This document shows positions 51,965 through 59,536 of a DNA stretch of 64,000 nucleotides, piece by piece. Under the pieces are notes generated by a model, which was given only the letters and a program-made list of their open reading frames with translations, did not search any database and was not told the DNA's origin. This stretch comes from Vulcanimicrobium sp035943995. GTDB taxonomy: Bacteria; Vulcanimicrobiota; Vulcanimicrobiia; Vulcanimicrobiales; Vulcanimicrobiaceae. The stretch's first letter is position 1. Each line of letters begins with the position of its first letter. The stretch is from positions 62,001 through 126,000 of the forward strand of contig DASZBS010000121.1 in NCBI GenBank assembly GCA_035943995.1. The letters run 5' to 3'. The position numbers and the translations under genes were made by a program.

Positions 51965-53070
51965 TCGGCGAGTTCGTTCTGCGCGCGACGTCGGGGAGCG
52001 CGCGCAGCGCGACGCTGACCACCGCGCACGGCGACGTCGCGACGCCGTGCTTCATGCCGGTGGGCACGCTCGCGAACGTGAAGTTGCTGGAGCCGCGCGA
52101 CCTGCACGAGCTCGGCGCGCGCATCGTCCTCGCCAACACGTATCATCTCTGGCTGCGGCCAGGGCGCGACACGCTCGTCGCCGCCGGCGGCATCCATCGC
52201 TTCATGGCGTGGGACGGGCCGGTGCTCACCGACTCCGGCGGCTTTCAGGTGTTCAGCCTGGAGTCGCGCCGCGACGTCGACGAAGACGGCGTGACGTTCC
52301 GCTCGCACCTGGACGGCAGCACGCACCGTTTCACGCCGGAGAACGTGACCGCGTTTCAAGAAGATCTCGGCGTCGACGTCGCGATGGCGCTCGACCAGTG
52401 CGTGAAGCTGCCGTCGCCGCGCGAGGAGCTCGAGCGCGCCGTCGTGCGAACGAGCGCGTGGGCGGAGCGTTGCGCCGCGGCGCGGCGGCACGCCGGTCGA
52501 ACGCTGCTGTTCGGCATCGTGCAGGGCGGTCTCGACGAGGAGCTGCGCGCGCGCAGCGCGGGGGAGCTGGTCGCGCTGGATCTGCCCGGGTACGCCATCG
52601 GCGGCCTGTCGGTCGGCGAGTCGCGTGAGGAGATGGACCGCGTTGCGCGCTTCACCGCCGCGCTGCTGCCGCGCGACAAGCCGCGCTACCTGATGGGCGT
52701 CGGCACCGTGCGCGATCTCGTCGCCGGGATCGACCGCGGGATCGACCTGTTCGACTGCGTCTACCCCACCCGCAGCGGGCGGCACGGCCGCGTGCTGACG
52801 CGCGCCGGCGCCGAATACCACATCCGCAACGCGGCCTACGTGCGCGACTTCACGCCGCTCGACCCGGATTGCGACTGCCGCGTTTGTGCCACGTACACGC
52901 GCGCATACGTGGCCCACCTGTTCCGCGCCGGCGAGACGCTCGCCCAGCGCTTGCTGTCGTACCATAACGTCGCGGCACTGACGTGGCTGGTCGGCGCGGC
53001 ACGCGAGGCGATCGAGCAGCAGCGCTGGGCGGCGTTTCGCGACGGCATCGCGGCGGAGGGCCGCCCGTGA
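51961..53070 (+). CDS. tgt: queuine tRNA-ribosyltransferase (tRNA-guanine transglycosylase)
   Basis: 369 aa. TPCFMPVGTLANVKLLEPRD and LTDSGGFQVFSLESRRDVDE (nucleophile/base-binding Asp region) identify Tgt. AIGGLSVGESREEMDRVARF, GIDLFDCVYPTRSGRHGRVL and the zinc ligands CDCRVCATYTRAYVAHLF follow. It exchanges G34 for preQ1 in tRNA anticodons. Its ATG overlaps the rluD stop. Confidence 0.95.
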   Translation: MIGEFVLRATSGSARSATLTTAHGDVATPCFMPVGTLANVKLLEPRDLHELGARIVLANTYHLWLRPGRDTLVAAGGIHRFMAWDGPVLTDSGGFQVFSLESRRDVDEDGVTFRSHLDGSTHRFTPENVTAFQEDLGVDVAMALDQCVKLPSPREELERAVVRTSAWAERCAAARRHAGRTLLFGIVQGGLDEELRARSAGELVALDLPGYAIGGLSVGESREEMDRVARFTAALLPRDKPRYLMGVGTVRDLVAGIDRGIDLFDCVYPTRSGRHGRVLTRAGAEYHIRNAAYVRDFTPLDPDCDCRVCATYTRAYVAHLFRAGETLAQRLLSYHNVAALTWLVGAAREAIEQQRWAAFRDGIAAEGRP

Positions 53071-53092
53071 GACCGTTCGAAGAGGTCGGCTC

Positions 53093-53935
53093 ATGAAGCT
53101 CTTGCGGCGCGCCGCCGTGATGACGACGGCTCTTTTCGTATGTGCGAGCGCGCTCGCGTCGGCGGATCCCGTCGACGTGACGCTCGCCGTGACCGTCAAC
53201 GCGCTCAGCGGCCAGCACGAAGTGAACGGTGGCCACAGCGACAAGCTGACGTTCGCCCCGCTGCCGCTGGCCGAGCTCACGCTGCGCCGCAACGCGGAGA
53301 GCCTCCGCATCGAAGGCCTGCCGCCCGTGACGTTCGGGTACAGCAACACGGGCGACGGCGCGCTGAGCACGCGGCTCTCGATCGTGAACGCGACGTTTCG
53401 CCACACACTGCCCGGCGGCTGGTTCGCCGGCGCCGGCCAGACGATCTACAACCAGATGACGACGTACGTCCCCGTCAACGGCAATTTCTTCTACACGCGC
53501 GGCTTCGTGACGGATCCGATCGTCGGCTCGGAGGCGCAGTACTCGCGCGTGACGGGAGCGCGCTTCGAGATCGGGCGCATCGCGCAGTACGGCCGCAACC
53601 GCGTCGAGTGGTGGGCCGCGGCGAACCCGCGCATGCGCGGCGTCCAGTACACGCGGATCCCCACCGTCCCGTTCTTTTGCACGACGGGCAACGGCGGGAT
53701 CATCGCGCCGGCGCCGCCGGAATGCGCGACGCAGGTGCACACGTTCGCCGATCCCGAGAACGCGTCGCAAGTCGACCTCTCGGCGCGCGTCGCGCACCGG
53801 ATCTCGAAGAACGGCGAAGTTCTGCTCGGCCTGCGCTACCTCAACTATTGCGCGCACTACGACGACTTTGGGGGACAGCTCGCCGACCGCAACGTGGGCT
53901 TCGCGCCGACGCTGGGCTACCGCATCAAGCTCTAA
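53093..53935 (+). CDS. outer-membrane beta-barrel-like protein of unknown function
   Basis: 280 aa. MKLLRRAAVMTTALFVCASA is a signal peptide. The mature chain alternates short hydrophobic strands with turns (KLTFAPLPLAELTLRRNAES, LRIEGLPPVTFGYSNTG, GAGQTIYNQMTTYVPV) and ends in FAPTLGYRIKL, an aromatic/hydrophobic closing strand typical of small barrels. No named family recognised. It lies 22 nt after tgt and is convergent with a 57-aa gene whose stop overlaps its own. Confidence 0.55.
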   Translation: MKLLRRAAVMTTALFVCASALASADPVDVTLAVTVNALSGQHEVNGGHSDKLTFAPLPLAELTLRRNAESLRIEGLPPVTFGYSNTGDGALSTRLSIVNATFRHTLPGGWFAGAGQTIYNQMTTYVPVNGNFFYTRGFVTDPIVGSEAQYSRVTGARFEIGRIAQYGRNRVEWWAAANPRMRGVQYTRIPTVPFFCTTGNGGIIAPAPPECATQVHTFADPENASQVDLSARVAHRISKNGEVLLGLRYLNYCAHYDDFGGQLADRNVGFAPTLGYRIKL

Positions 53936-54105
53936 CGCGAAGCGTCGTGCGCAACGTCGCGCTCGGCATGAAAGCCGTAGGACGACAACGCCGTTCGAAG
54001 CGCCTGTTCGACATGCTCGTGCGGCAAACGGTTCTTGCGGGCGAGCTTCTCGACGGAGTCGCCGACGAGAAAGTCGAGCAGGACGAGGAGCGGATCGAGT
54101 TCCAT
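53932..54105 (-). CDS. small helical protein, probably missed by simple ORF calling
   Basis: 57 aa: MELDPLLVLLDFLVGDSVEK, LARKNRLPHEHVEQALRTAL and a tail ending VAHDASR. The middle looks like a helix-turn-helix-like or dimerising segment (DSVEKLARKNRLPHEHVEQA) rather than random GC-rich frame: few prolines, good amphipathic periodicity. No clear Shine-Dalgarno upstream. The stop overlaps the convergent barrel stop. The function is unknown. Confidence 0.45.
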   Translation of the reverse strand: MELDPLLVLLDFLVGDSVEKLARKNRLPHEHVEQALRTALSSYGFHAERDVAHDASR

Positions 54106-54177
54106 CGCGGCGCGGACTCGGCAAGGACGGAGGACACCCGAACCTCCAGCATGCCTAGAGCACGGTTGCTGCAGCGA

Positions 54178-54279
54178 TCAGCCGCAGAGCGGGATGTTGG
54201 TCGCGACGATGACGGCCAAGAGAGCGAGGCTGGTGAGCACGGCGATACCTCGGGAGGGGAGCGGTGTTGTCCACCGCAC
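54178..54279 (-). CDS. possible 33-aa single-helix membrane peptide
   Basis: From a GTG the frame reads VRWTTPLPSRGIAVLTSLAL then LAVIVATNIPLCG. One hydrophobic helix of about 18 residues follows a basic start, as in many small membrane proteins. It lies 35 nt after the stop of the TPR-LuxR regulator on the same strand. Evidence is only hydropathy and position; it may be spurious. Confidence 0.28.
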   Translation of the reverse strand: MRWTTPLPSRGIAVLTSLALLAVIVATNIPLCG

Positions 54280-54314
54280 CGTACGGGTATCGTCGAGCCC
54301 CGGCGCGCTGCGAG

Positions 54315-55850
54315 TTAGGTAGAAGCTCCGCCGAGGTGCGTGGTTCGCGGCTCGGCTAGCAAGCCGAGTTGTCTTGCGCGGGTGAGCGTCTCGGCGCGGC
54401 CGTGCGTCTCCAGCTTCGCGCTGGCGTTGCGGAGATGGGTGCGGATCGTGTGCGGGCTGCGGTCGAGCAGCGCCGCGATCTGCGGTGCGTTGCGGCCCGA
54501 GTCGAGCAGCTTGAGGACGTCGACCTCGGTCGACGTCAGTGGGCCCGCTGCCGGACGGCTCTCGAACTCCGCTCGCGCGAGCGACAAGAACCGCGCGTAC
54601 CCGCGAACGCTTTTCGGCGCGGAATCCAACCGTGCGTCACGGGGCAAACCGGCGAGCGCCGCGACCTCGCTGTCGCCGTGCAGAAAACGTGCCGCGGCGG
54701 CGCGCCGCCCGCGCACGACGTCGCCGACGATCTCGCCCGTCGCCGAAGCGAGCGCGCGCGCCAGCCGGTGATAGCGAAGCTCGTGTGCCGCGAGGTGCCG
54801 TTCGGGCCGCGCCGAGCTCGAGATCGCTTGCCGGCTGAACCGGCGTGCCGCGTCGTCGTCGTGCAGCGCGAGCGACGCCACCGCGAGCAGCGCGCGACAG
54901 AGCGCGCGTTCGCCGTCGGTGCGACCCGTCGTGTCCTTGAGTACGATCAGCACGTTGCGGGCCGTCGCGAACTCTCGTTGCCAAGCGAGCCGCAGCGCGT
55001 CCGCGATGCCGGCCGAAAAACGCTCGCGGTATTGCTCCGGCAACGGCTCCGCGTCGAGGGCGGCTCGCGCCGCCGCGAGCTCGACGTCGTCGCCCCGTTC
55101 GGCGGCGAGCTCGTACAGCGTCACGCGCCCCCACGCGCGATACGACGCGTCCCCGCCGAGATCGGCCTCGTAGGCGAGCGCCTTGGCGTGGCGCCACGCC
55201 GCTTCGACGTCGCCCGTGCAGGTCTGATGCGCCGCGTACGCGACCGAATGCAGCGTCACCGCGAAGCGATGCGCGTTCAACAACCGCGCGGACCGAACGC
55301 CGGCGGCGGCTTCGTCGAGGGCTTCCGCGATGTCGCGGCGCCAATATGCGGCGAGCGCGAGCCGTTGATGGACGCGCATGCGAACGACGTCGTCGTCGAT
55401 GCGCGGAAGCTCCGCGCGGATCGCGTGTGCGCTTCCGGCCGAACGGTCGACCGCCCCCGTGGCCGCGTCGATCACGGATTGCAGCGCTCGCCGCCCGAGC
55501 TCCAGCGCCGGCGACGTGACCGTTCCCAGCAGCGCCGCCGCCCGCGTGAACAACCCGCGCGAGATCAAGAGCGGCGCGAGCACGTCGACCACGTACGCAC
55601 GGTCGTCCGCGGGCGCGTTCTCCGCGGCGCGGCGCAACGCCGACTCCGCGCGATGAACGTCACCTTCGCACTGCCATATCGTCCCGGACAACAGCAACCC
55701 GGCCGTACTGGTACGATCGTACCGCGCCAGCGTCGCCTTTATCTCATCATATGAAGCCAGCGCGCAGACGTAGAATGCTGCGACGGTGGCCGACGGCGAC
55801 GGCGTGATACGTTCGAGTGAAGCTGCGCGACCCGGCCCGCGAACAAACAT
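54315..55850 (-). CDS. TPR-domain LuxR-type transcriptional regulator, third family member
   Basis: 511 aa. The TPR-like region (residues about 30-420) matches the pair at 21988-24993: RVHQRLALAAYWRRDIAEAL against RVLQRTALAAFYREDFDEAQ, LPEQYRERFSAGIADALRLA against LNEQYYRERFAYAISEVLSQ, and SVRGYARFLSLA against LMRGYARFLNEA. The end is a LuxR HTH: GPLTSTEVDVLKLLDSGRNA, IAALLDRSPHTIRTHLRNAS. It lacks any ATPase or receiver domain. It is divergent from the XRE gene, with a dyad and a 13-bp direct repeat nearby (55769-55877). Confidence 0.72.
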   Translation of the reverse strand: MFVRGPGRAASLERITPSPSATVAAFYVCALASYDEIKATLARYDRTSTAGLLLSGTIWQCEGDVHRAESALRRAAENAPADDRAYVVDVLAPLLISRGLFTRAAALLGTVTSPALELGRRALQSVIDAATGAVDRSAGSAHAIRAELPRIDDDVVRMRVHQRLALAAYWRRDIAEALDEAAAGVRSARLLNAHRFAVTLHSVAYAAHQTCTGDVEAAWRHAKALAYEADLGGDASYRAWGRVTLYELAAERGDDVELAAARAALDAEPLPEQYRERFSAGIADALRLAWQREFATARNVLIVLKDTTGRTDGERALCRALLAVASLALHDDDAARRFSRQAISSSARPERHLAAHELRYHRLARALASATGEIVGDVVRGRRAAAARFLHGDSEVAALAGLPRDARLDSAPKSVRGYARFLSLARAEFESRPAAGPLTSTEVDVLKLLDSGRNAPQIAALLDRSPHTIRTHLRNASAKLETHGRAETLTRARQLGLLAEPRTTHLGGAST

Positions 55851-55877
55851 AGTAAGTTCTATTTCGTAGAATGCTGC
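55769..55877. promoter_or_regulatory. divergent control region with direct repeat and dyad
   Basis: CGTAGAATGCTGC occurs exactly twice (55769-55781 and 55865-55877), 96 bp apart. The second copy overlaps a dyad TTCTA-TTTCG-TAGAA (55857-55871). The first copy is within the start of the TPR-LuxR gene. A binding site for one of the two divergent regulators is plausible. Confidence 0.35.
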
Positions 55878-55927
55878 TGCGTTCCTCGCATTACCTAGCT
55901 ACGACGAACGCTGAGTATACTGCTGGC

Positions 55928-56287
55928 GTGCCCGAAAGCTTTCAAGAGCGTTTGAGGACGCTTCGCGAACGGCGGGGCCTCCGGGTCGGCGCGCTCGCGA
56001 GCGCCGTCGGCAAAACGGACGGCGCGATTCGCCAGATGGAGTCCGGGCAAACGAAGATGGCAAGTTTCCCCGTCGGGCTGCGGCTGTCACGCGAACTCCA
56101 CGTCAGCCCGTGGTATCTCTGCTTCGGCGACGACGGTGCCGCTCTCGAAAAGGGATTACGTTCGGAGGCAGCGGTCGCGACGGCGCTGGAGAATCTAATA
56201 CTTGAAAAAGCCGCTCTAAGTCAGCGCGTGAGTACGTTGGAAGCCCAAGTCGCTGCCTTAAAGAAGCGCATATCTCGAGCAGACTGA
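55928..56287 (+). CDS. XRE-family HTH regulator with C-terminal coiled coil
   Basis: 119 aa from the GTG at 55928 (VPESFQERLRTLRERRGLRV); an upstream ATG at 55871 would add 19 less regular residues. The HTH is ASAVGKTDGAIRQMESGQTK, typical Cro/C1-type. The last 45 residues (ALENLILEKAALSQRVSTLE, AQVAALKKRI) form a leucine-heptad coiled coil, probably for dimerisation. A TATACT hexamer ends 6 nt before the GTG, so the mRNA is probably leaderless. Local GC content is lower than in neighbouring genes, which may indicate acquisition. Confidence 0.72.
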   Translation: MPESFQERLRTLRERRGLRVGALASAVGKTDGAIRQMESGQTKMASFPVGLRLSRELHVSPWYLCFGDDGAALEKGLRSEAAVATALENLILEKAALSQRVSTLEAQVAALKKRISRAD

Positions 56288-56401
56288 TAGAGACCTCGTC
56301 GTCCGGGTCGATCAGCGCCGAGATTCCGGCTGGAAGTGCGAACACCACGAAGCGATCCTAGGCGAGCCGAGTGCCAGATGCTTGACACTTTAGTTCGGCG
56401 G

Positions 56402-56431
56402 TTGACAAGGCCGCGCGGATCGTGGTACTAC
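56402..56431 (+). promoter_or_regulatory. ilv-leu operon promoter
   Basis: TTGACA (56402-56407), 18 nt, then TACTAC (56426-56431) preceded by TGG, an extended -10. Transcription would start near 56438, immediately at the leader-peptide ATG (56441). A second TTGACA at 56382-56387 lacks a partner. Confidence 0.6.
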
Positions 56432-56440
56432 CTCCCAACG

Positions 56441-56518
56441 ATGTTCGCTCGGCTCCTCGTCGTTATTCTTAGCGTCCTTCTTGCGGTTCCACACGACCGG
56501 CGAGCAGCTTTCGCATAA
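56441..56518 (+). CDS. ilvL: branched-chain amino-acid leader peptide
   Basis: 25 aa, MFARLLVVILSVLLAVPHDR followed by RAAFA and TAA. Codons 5-16 are L-L-V-V-I-L-S-V-L-L-A-V, ten of twelve being Leu, Val or Ile, exactly the end products of the operon behind it. It starts a few bases from the inferred transcription start, so it would be read leaderless. Its codons 19-24 overlap the left arm of an antiterminator. Classic attenuation logic: stalling at these codons when charged Leu/Val/Ile tRNA is scarce frees the antiterminator. Confidence 0.75.
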   Translation: MFARLLVVILSVLLAVPHDRRAAFA

Positions 56519-56577
56519 GACGACGTAGAGTCGCCCCACACATGCAAAGCCCCTCGCCGGTAGGCGGGGGGCTTTTT
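56496..56577 (+). terminator. transcription attenuator: antiterminator and Rho-independent terminator
   Basis: Terminator: AAAGCCCCTCGCC (56546-56558), loop GGTA, GGCGGGGGGCTTT (56563-56575), 13 pairs with one T-G wobble, then TT. Antiterminator: ACCGGCGAG (56496-56504) pairs perfectly with CTCGCCGGT (56553-56561), and GCTTT (56507-56511) with AAAGC (56546-56550). The two structures share the 56546-56561 strand and exclude each other. The left strand lies inside leader codons 19-24. ilvC starts 16 nt after the T-tract. Confidence 0.75.
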
Positions 56578-56593
56578 CGTCTCGGAGGATCTG

Positions 56594-57631
56594 ATGGAAG
56601 CCTACTACGACCGCGACGTCGATCGCGGCGCACTCGACGGGAAAACGATCGCCGTCATCGGCTACGGCAGCCAAGGTCGCGCGCAAGCGCTCAACCTGCA
56701 CGATTCCCGCCACGCCGTCGTGGTCGGCTTGCGATCGGGTTCCGCGAGTCGCGACGAGGCGCGCCGCGACGGGCTCGCGGTCGCCTCGATCCCCGACGCT
56801 GTCTCGAAAGCGGACGTCGTCATGATGCTGATCCCCGACGAGGAGCAGCCCGCCCTGTACATGCGTGAGGTCGTGGAGCACCTTCGGCCAGGGACGGCGC
56901 TGACGTTTTCGCACGGGTTCGGCATCCACTTCGGCACGATCGTGCCGCCCGGGGACGTCGACGTCATCATGATCGCGCCGAAAGGGCCGGGCCGGCTCGT
57001 GCGCAGCGAGTACGAGGCCGGGCGCGGCGTGCCGTGTCTCGTCGCGGTCCATCAGGACGCCACGGGCGACGCGCGCGCGATCGCGTTCGCGTACGCCGCG
57101 GGCATCGGCGGCGGCCGCGCGGGCATCCTCGAGACGACGTTCCGCGAGGAGACCGAGACCGATCTCTTCGGCGAGCAGGCGGTGCTGTGCGGCGGGATGA
57201 GCGCGCTGGTGAAGGCGGGGTTCGAGACGCTCACGGACGCCGGCTACGCGCCGGAGATGGCGTACTTCGAGTGCTTGCACGAGATGAAGCTCATCGTCGA
57301 CCTCATGTACGAGCGCGGCATCGAGGGCATGCGCGACGCGATCAGTAACACGGCGAAGTTCGGCGACTACACGCGCGGCGAGCGCATCGTCAACGAGTCC
57401 ACCCGCGCCGAGATGCGCACGATCCTGAGCGAGATCCGCAGCGGTGCGTTCGCGCAGGAGTGGGTCGCCGAGCACGCGTCGGGCAAGCCGTCGTTCCACG
57501 CGCACCGCGAGCGCGCGGCGAACCACGAGATCGAGCACGTCGGCACGGAGCTGCGCGGGCTCATGCCGTGGCTCAACGGCGGAACGACGGCGGCCGAAGC
57601 CGACGACGGCCTGCGCTTCCGGGTGCTCTGA
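56594..57631 (+). CDS. ilvC: ketol-acid reductoisomerase
   Basis: 345 aa, class I. IAVIGYGSQGRAQALNLHDS is the NADP-binding loop. IAPKGPGRLVRSEYEAGRGV, DLFGEQAVLCGGMSALVKAG and MKLIVDLMYERGIEGMRDAI (metal-binding Glu) are conserved. It converts acetolactate to dihydroxy-isovalerate. GGAGG precedes the ATG 6 nt upstream. It is the first structural gene behind the attenuator. A 10-codon ORF (57631-57663) links its stop to the ilvB start. Confidence 0.95.
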   Translation: MEAYYDRDVDRGALDGKTIAVIGYGSQGRAQALNLHDSRHAVVVGLRSGSASRDEARRDGLAVASIPDAVSKADVVMMLIPDEEQPALYMREVVEHLRPGTALTFSHGFGIHFGTIVPPGDVDVIMIAPKGPGRLVRSEYEAGRGVPCLVAVHQDATGDARAIAFAYAAGIGGGRAGILETTFREETETDLFGEQAVLCGGMSALVKAGFETLTDAGYAPEMAYFECLHEMKLIVDLMYERGIEGMRDAISNTAKFGDYTRGERIVNESTRAEMRTILSEIRSGAFAQEWVAEHASGKPSFHAHRERAANHEIEHVGTELRGLMPWLNGGTTAAEADDGLRFRVL

Positions 57632-57663
57632 TGGCTTCGACTTCGTCGAACCTAGAGCGATGA
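57631..57663 (+). CDS. 10-codon bridging ORF between ilvC and ilvB
   Basis: ATG overlapping the ilvC TGA reads MASTSSNLER and stops at a TGA that overlaps the ilvB ATG by two bases. It would let terminating ribosomes reinitiate step by step into ilvB. Whether it makes a functional peptide is unlikely; a coupling device is an inference. Confidence 0.3.
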   Translation: MASTSSNLER

Positions 57664-59330
57664 ACGGCGCGCAGGCCGTCGTCGCGGCGCTCGAACGCGA
57701 GGGTGTCGAGACGATCTTCGGCTATCCCGGCGGAGCGATCATGCCGCTCTACGATGCTCTTTTCGAGCATCCGGTGCGGCACGTGCTCGTGCGGCACGAA
57801 GCGGCGGCGGCCTTTGCGGCAAGCGGCTACGCGCGCACGTCGGGCCGCGTCGGCGTGTGCTGCGCGACTTCCGGGCCGGGCGCGACCAATCTGGTGACCG
57901 GCTTGCTCGACGCGATGATGGACAGCGTTCCCCTGGTCGCGATCACCGGCCAGGTGCGCAGCGAGCTGATGGGCACCGACGGCTTTCAAGAAGCCGACGT
58001 TTGCGCGATCACCCAGCCCGTGACCAAGCGCAACATGCTCGTCACCGACGTGCACGCCGTTTCAGAGACGCTCGCCGAAGCGTTCGCGCTCGCGCGCGCC
58101 GGGCGCCCCGGCCCGGTGCTCGTCGACATCCCCAACGACGTGCTCAAAGCCCACCTCGACGCCGCCCCCGCGCCGGTCAAGCCGTTCGCGCGTGGAGGTG
58201 CGGGGCCGCGTGTGTCCGATGCCGTGGTCCGCGACGCCGTCGCACGGATTCGCTCCGCGCGCCGGCCCGTCGCGATCATCGGCGGCGGCGTGCGCGCCGG
58301 CGCGGTCGACCTCTACCGGCTGTTCGTCGCGATGCTCGGGTTGCCGCACGCGGCGACGATCAACGCGCTCGGCGCCGCCGCGCCCGGCGACGCGAATTTT
58401 CTCGGCATGCTCGGCATGCACGGTCTCAAAGCGGCGAACAAGGCCGTGCAGCGCGCGGACCTCATCGTCGCGCTCGGGATGCGGTTCGACGACCGCGTCA
58501 CCGGCAAGCCCGACCGGTTCGCGCGCGAGGCGAGCGTGATCCACGCCGACATCGACGCGACGGAGTTCGGCAAGATCGTGCCGGCCGACGTCGCGCTGCA
58601 CGGCGATCTGCGCGACACGCTGCGCGCGCTCGTCGACGAGCTCGCGCGCGGGCACGTCCCGCGTTTCGACGACTGGGCCGCCGAGGCACGGCTGCTCGGC
58701 GGCGCGCTGCCGAGCGATCGCGTCGCGGGCAACGTGCTGTCGGCGACCGACGTTCTGGATCGCTTCTTCCGCGCCGTCCCGCCCGACGCGATCGTAACGA
58801 CCGACGTGGGTCAGCACCAGATGTGGTCGGCGCAGCGCGCGCGCCCCGCCGATCCGCGCAAGTACGCGACATCGGCCGGCCTGGGCGCGATGGGGTTCGG
58901 TTTTCCGGCGGCGGTCGGCGCGGCGTATGCCAATCCGGGCGTGCCGGTGTTCGCCATCGTCGGCGACGGCGGCTTCCAGATGTGCCTGCCCGAGCTCGCG
59001 ACGCTGCGGCGTTACAACGTCCCGGTGAAGATCGTGCTGATCGACAACCAGAACCTCGGCATGGTGCGGCAGTGGCAAGAGCTCTTCTTCTCCGAGCGCT
59101 ACTCCGCGACGAACCTCGCCGATAACCCCGACTTCGTCGCCATCGCGCGCGCGTACGGGATCGACGCGTACCCGCTGACGTCGCCGGCGGACGCCGACGA
59201 CACGATCGCGCGTTTCGTCGCGGCGCGCGGTCCCGCGCTGCTGCACTGTGCGTGCCATCCCACCGAGAACGTGTGGCCGATGATCCCGGCCGGCATGACG
59301 GTCGACGACTTGATGGAGGCGCGCGCATGA
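57660..59330 (+). CDS. ilvB: acetolactate synthase large subunit
   Basis: 556 aa, thiamine diphosphate enzyme. IFGYPGGAIMPLYDALFEHP, VLVRHEAAAAFAASGYART (catalytic Glu), CCATSGPGATNLVTGLLDAM and the C-terminal ThDP motif GDGGFQMCLPELATLRRYNV then NQNLGMVRQWQELFF are intact. It condenses pyruvate units to acetolactate, the first common step to valine and leucine. It overlaps the small ilvN subunit by ATGA. Confidence 0.95.
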   Translation: MNGAQAVVAALEREGVETIFGYPGGAIMPLYDALFEHPVRHVLVRHEAAAAFAASGYARTSGRVGVCCATSGPGATNLVTGLLDAMMDSVPLVAITGQVRSELMGTDGFQEADVCAITQPVTKRNMLVTDVHAVSETLAEAFALARAGRPGPVLVDIPNDVLKAHLDAAPAPVKPFARGGAGPRVSDAVVRDAVARIRSARRPVAIIGGGVRAGAVDLYRLFVAMLGLPHAATINALGAAAPGDANFLGMLGMHGLKAANKAVQRADLIVALGMRFDDRVTGKPDRFAREASVIHADIDATEFGKIVPADVALHGDLRDTLRALVDELARGHVPRFDDWAAEARLLGGALPSDRVAGNVLSATDVLDRFFRAVPPDAIVTTDVGQHQMWSAQRARPADPRKYATSAGLGAMGFGFPAAVGAAYANPGVPVFAIVGDGGFQMCLPELATLRRYNVPVKIVLIDNQNLGMVRQWQELFFSERYSATNLADNPDFVAIARAYGIDAYPLTSPADADDTIARFVAARGPALLHCACHPTENVWPMIPAGMTVDDLMEARA

Positions 59331-59536
59331 CGTGCGACCTGATGCTGCGCGACGTGCGCTCGGTGGCGCGCATCGTGAACCTCGCGCACCGCTTCAACTG
59401 CCGCACCACCCACGTAAGCGCGAACGCCGGCACGACGGTCAGCGCGCGCTTCGCCTTCGACGGCGCGGAGCTCGCGCTGGCGCGCCTGCGCGCGCAGATC
59501 GACCGCATCGTCTCCTACGAAACGGTGATCGAATGA
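59327..59536 (+). CDS. ilvN: acetolactate synthase small subunit, short ACT type
   Basis: 69 aa, one ACT-like domain: MTCDLMLRDVRSVARIVNLA, HRFNCRTTHVSANAGTTVSA, then LARLRAQIDRIVSYETVIE. It is about half the usual IlvH/IlvN (about 160 aa) and like IlvM (about 87 aa), lacking the second domain. It would activate IlvB and perhaps confer valine feedback. It overlaps ilvB and leuA by four bases each, so all three are translationally linked. Confidence 0.75.
   Translation: MTCDLMLRDVRSVARIVNLAHRFNCRTTHVSANAGTTVSARFAFDGAELALARLRAQIDRIVSYETVIE

Noticed and set aside
56103..56348. 81-aa reverse frame over the XRE gene end
   Set aside because: Antisense to the coiled coil of the XRE protein, no domain and no ribosome site.
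56378..56440. In-frame ATG at 56378 extending the leader peptide upstream
   Set aside because: It lies upstream of the promoter -35 and outside the inferred transcript; the Leu/Val/Ile run starts after the ATG at 56441.
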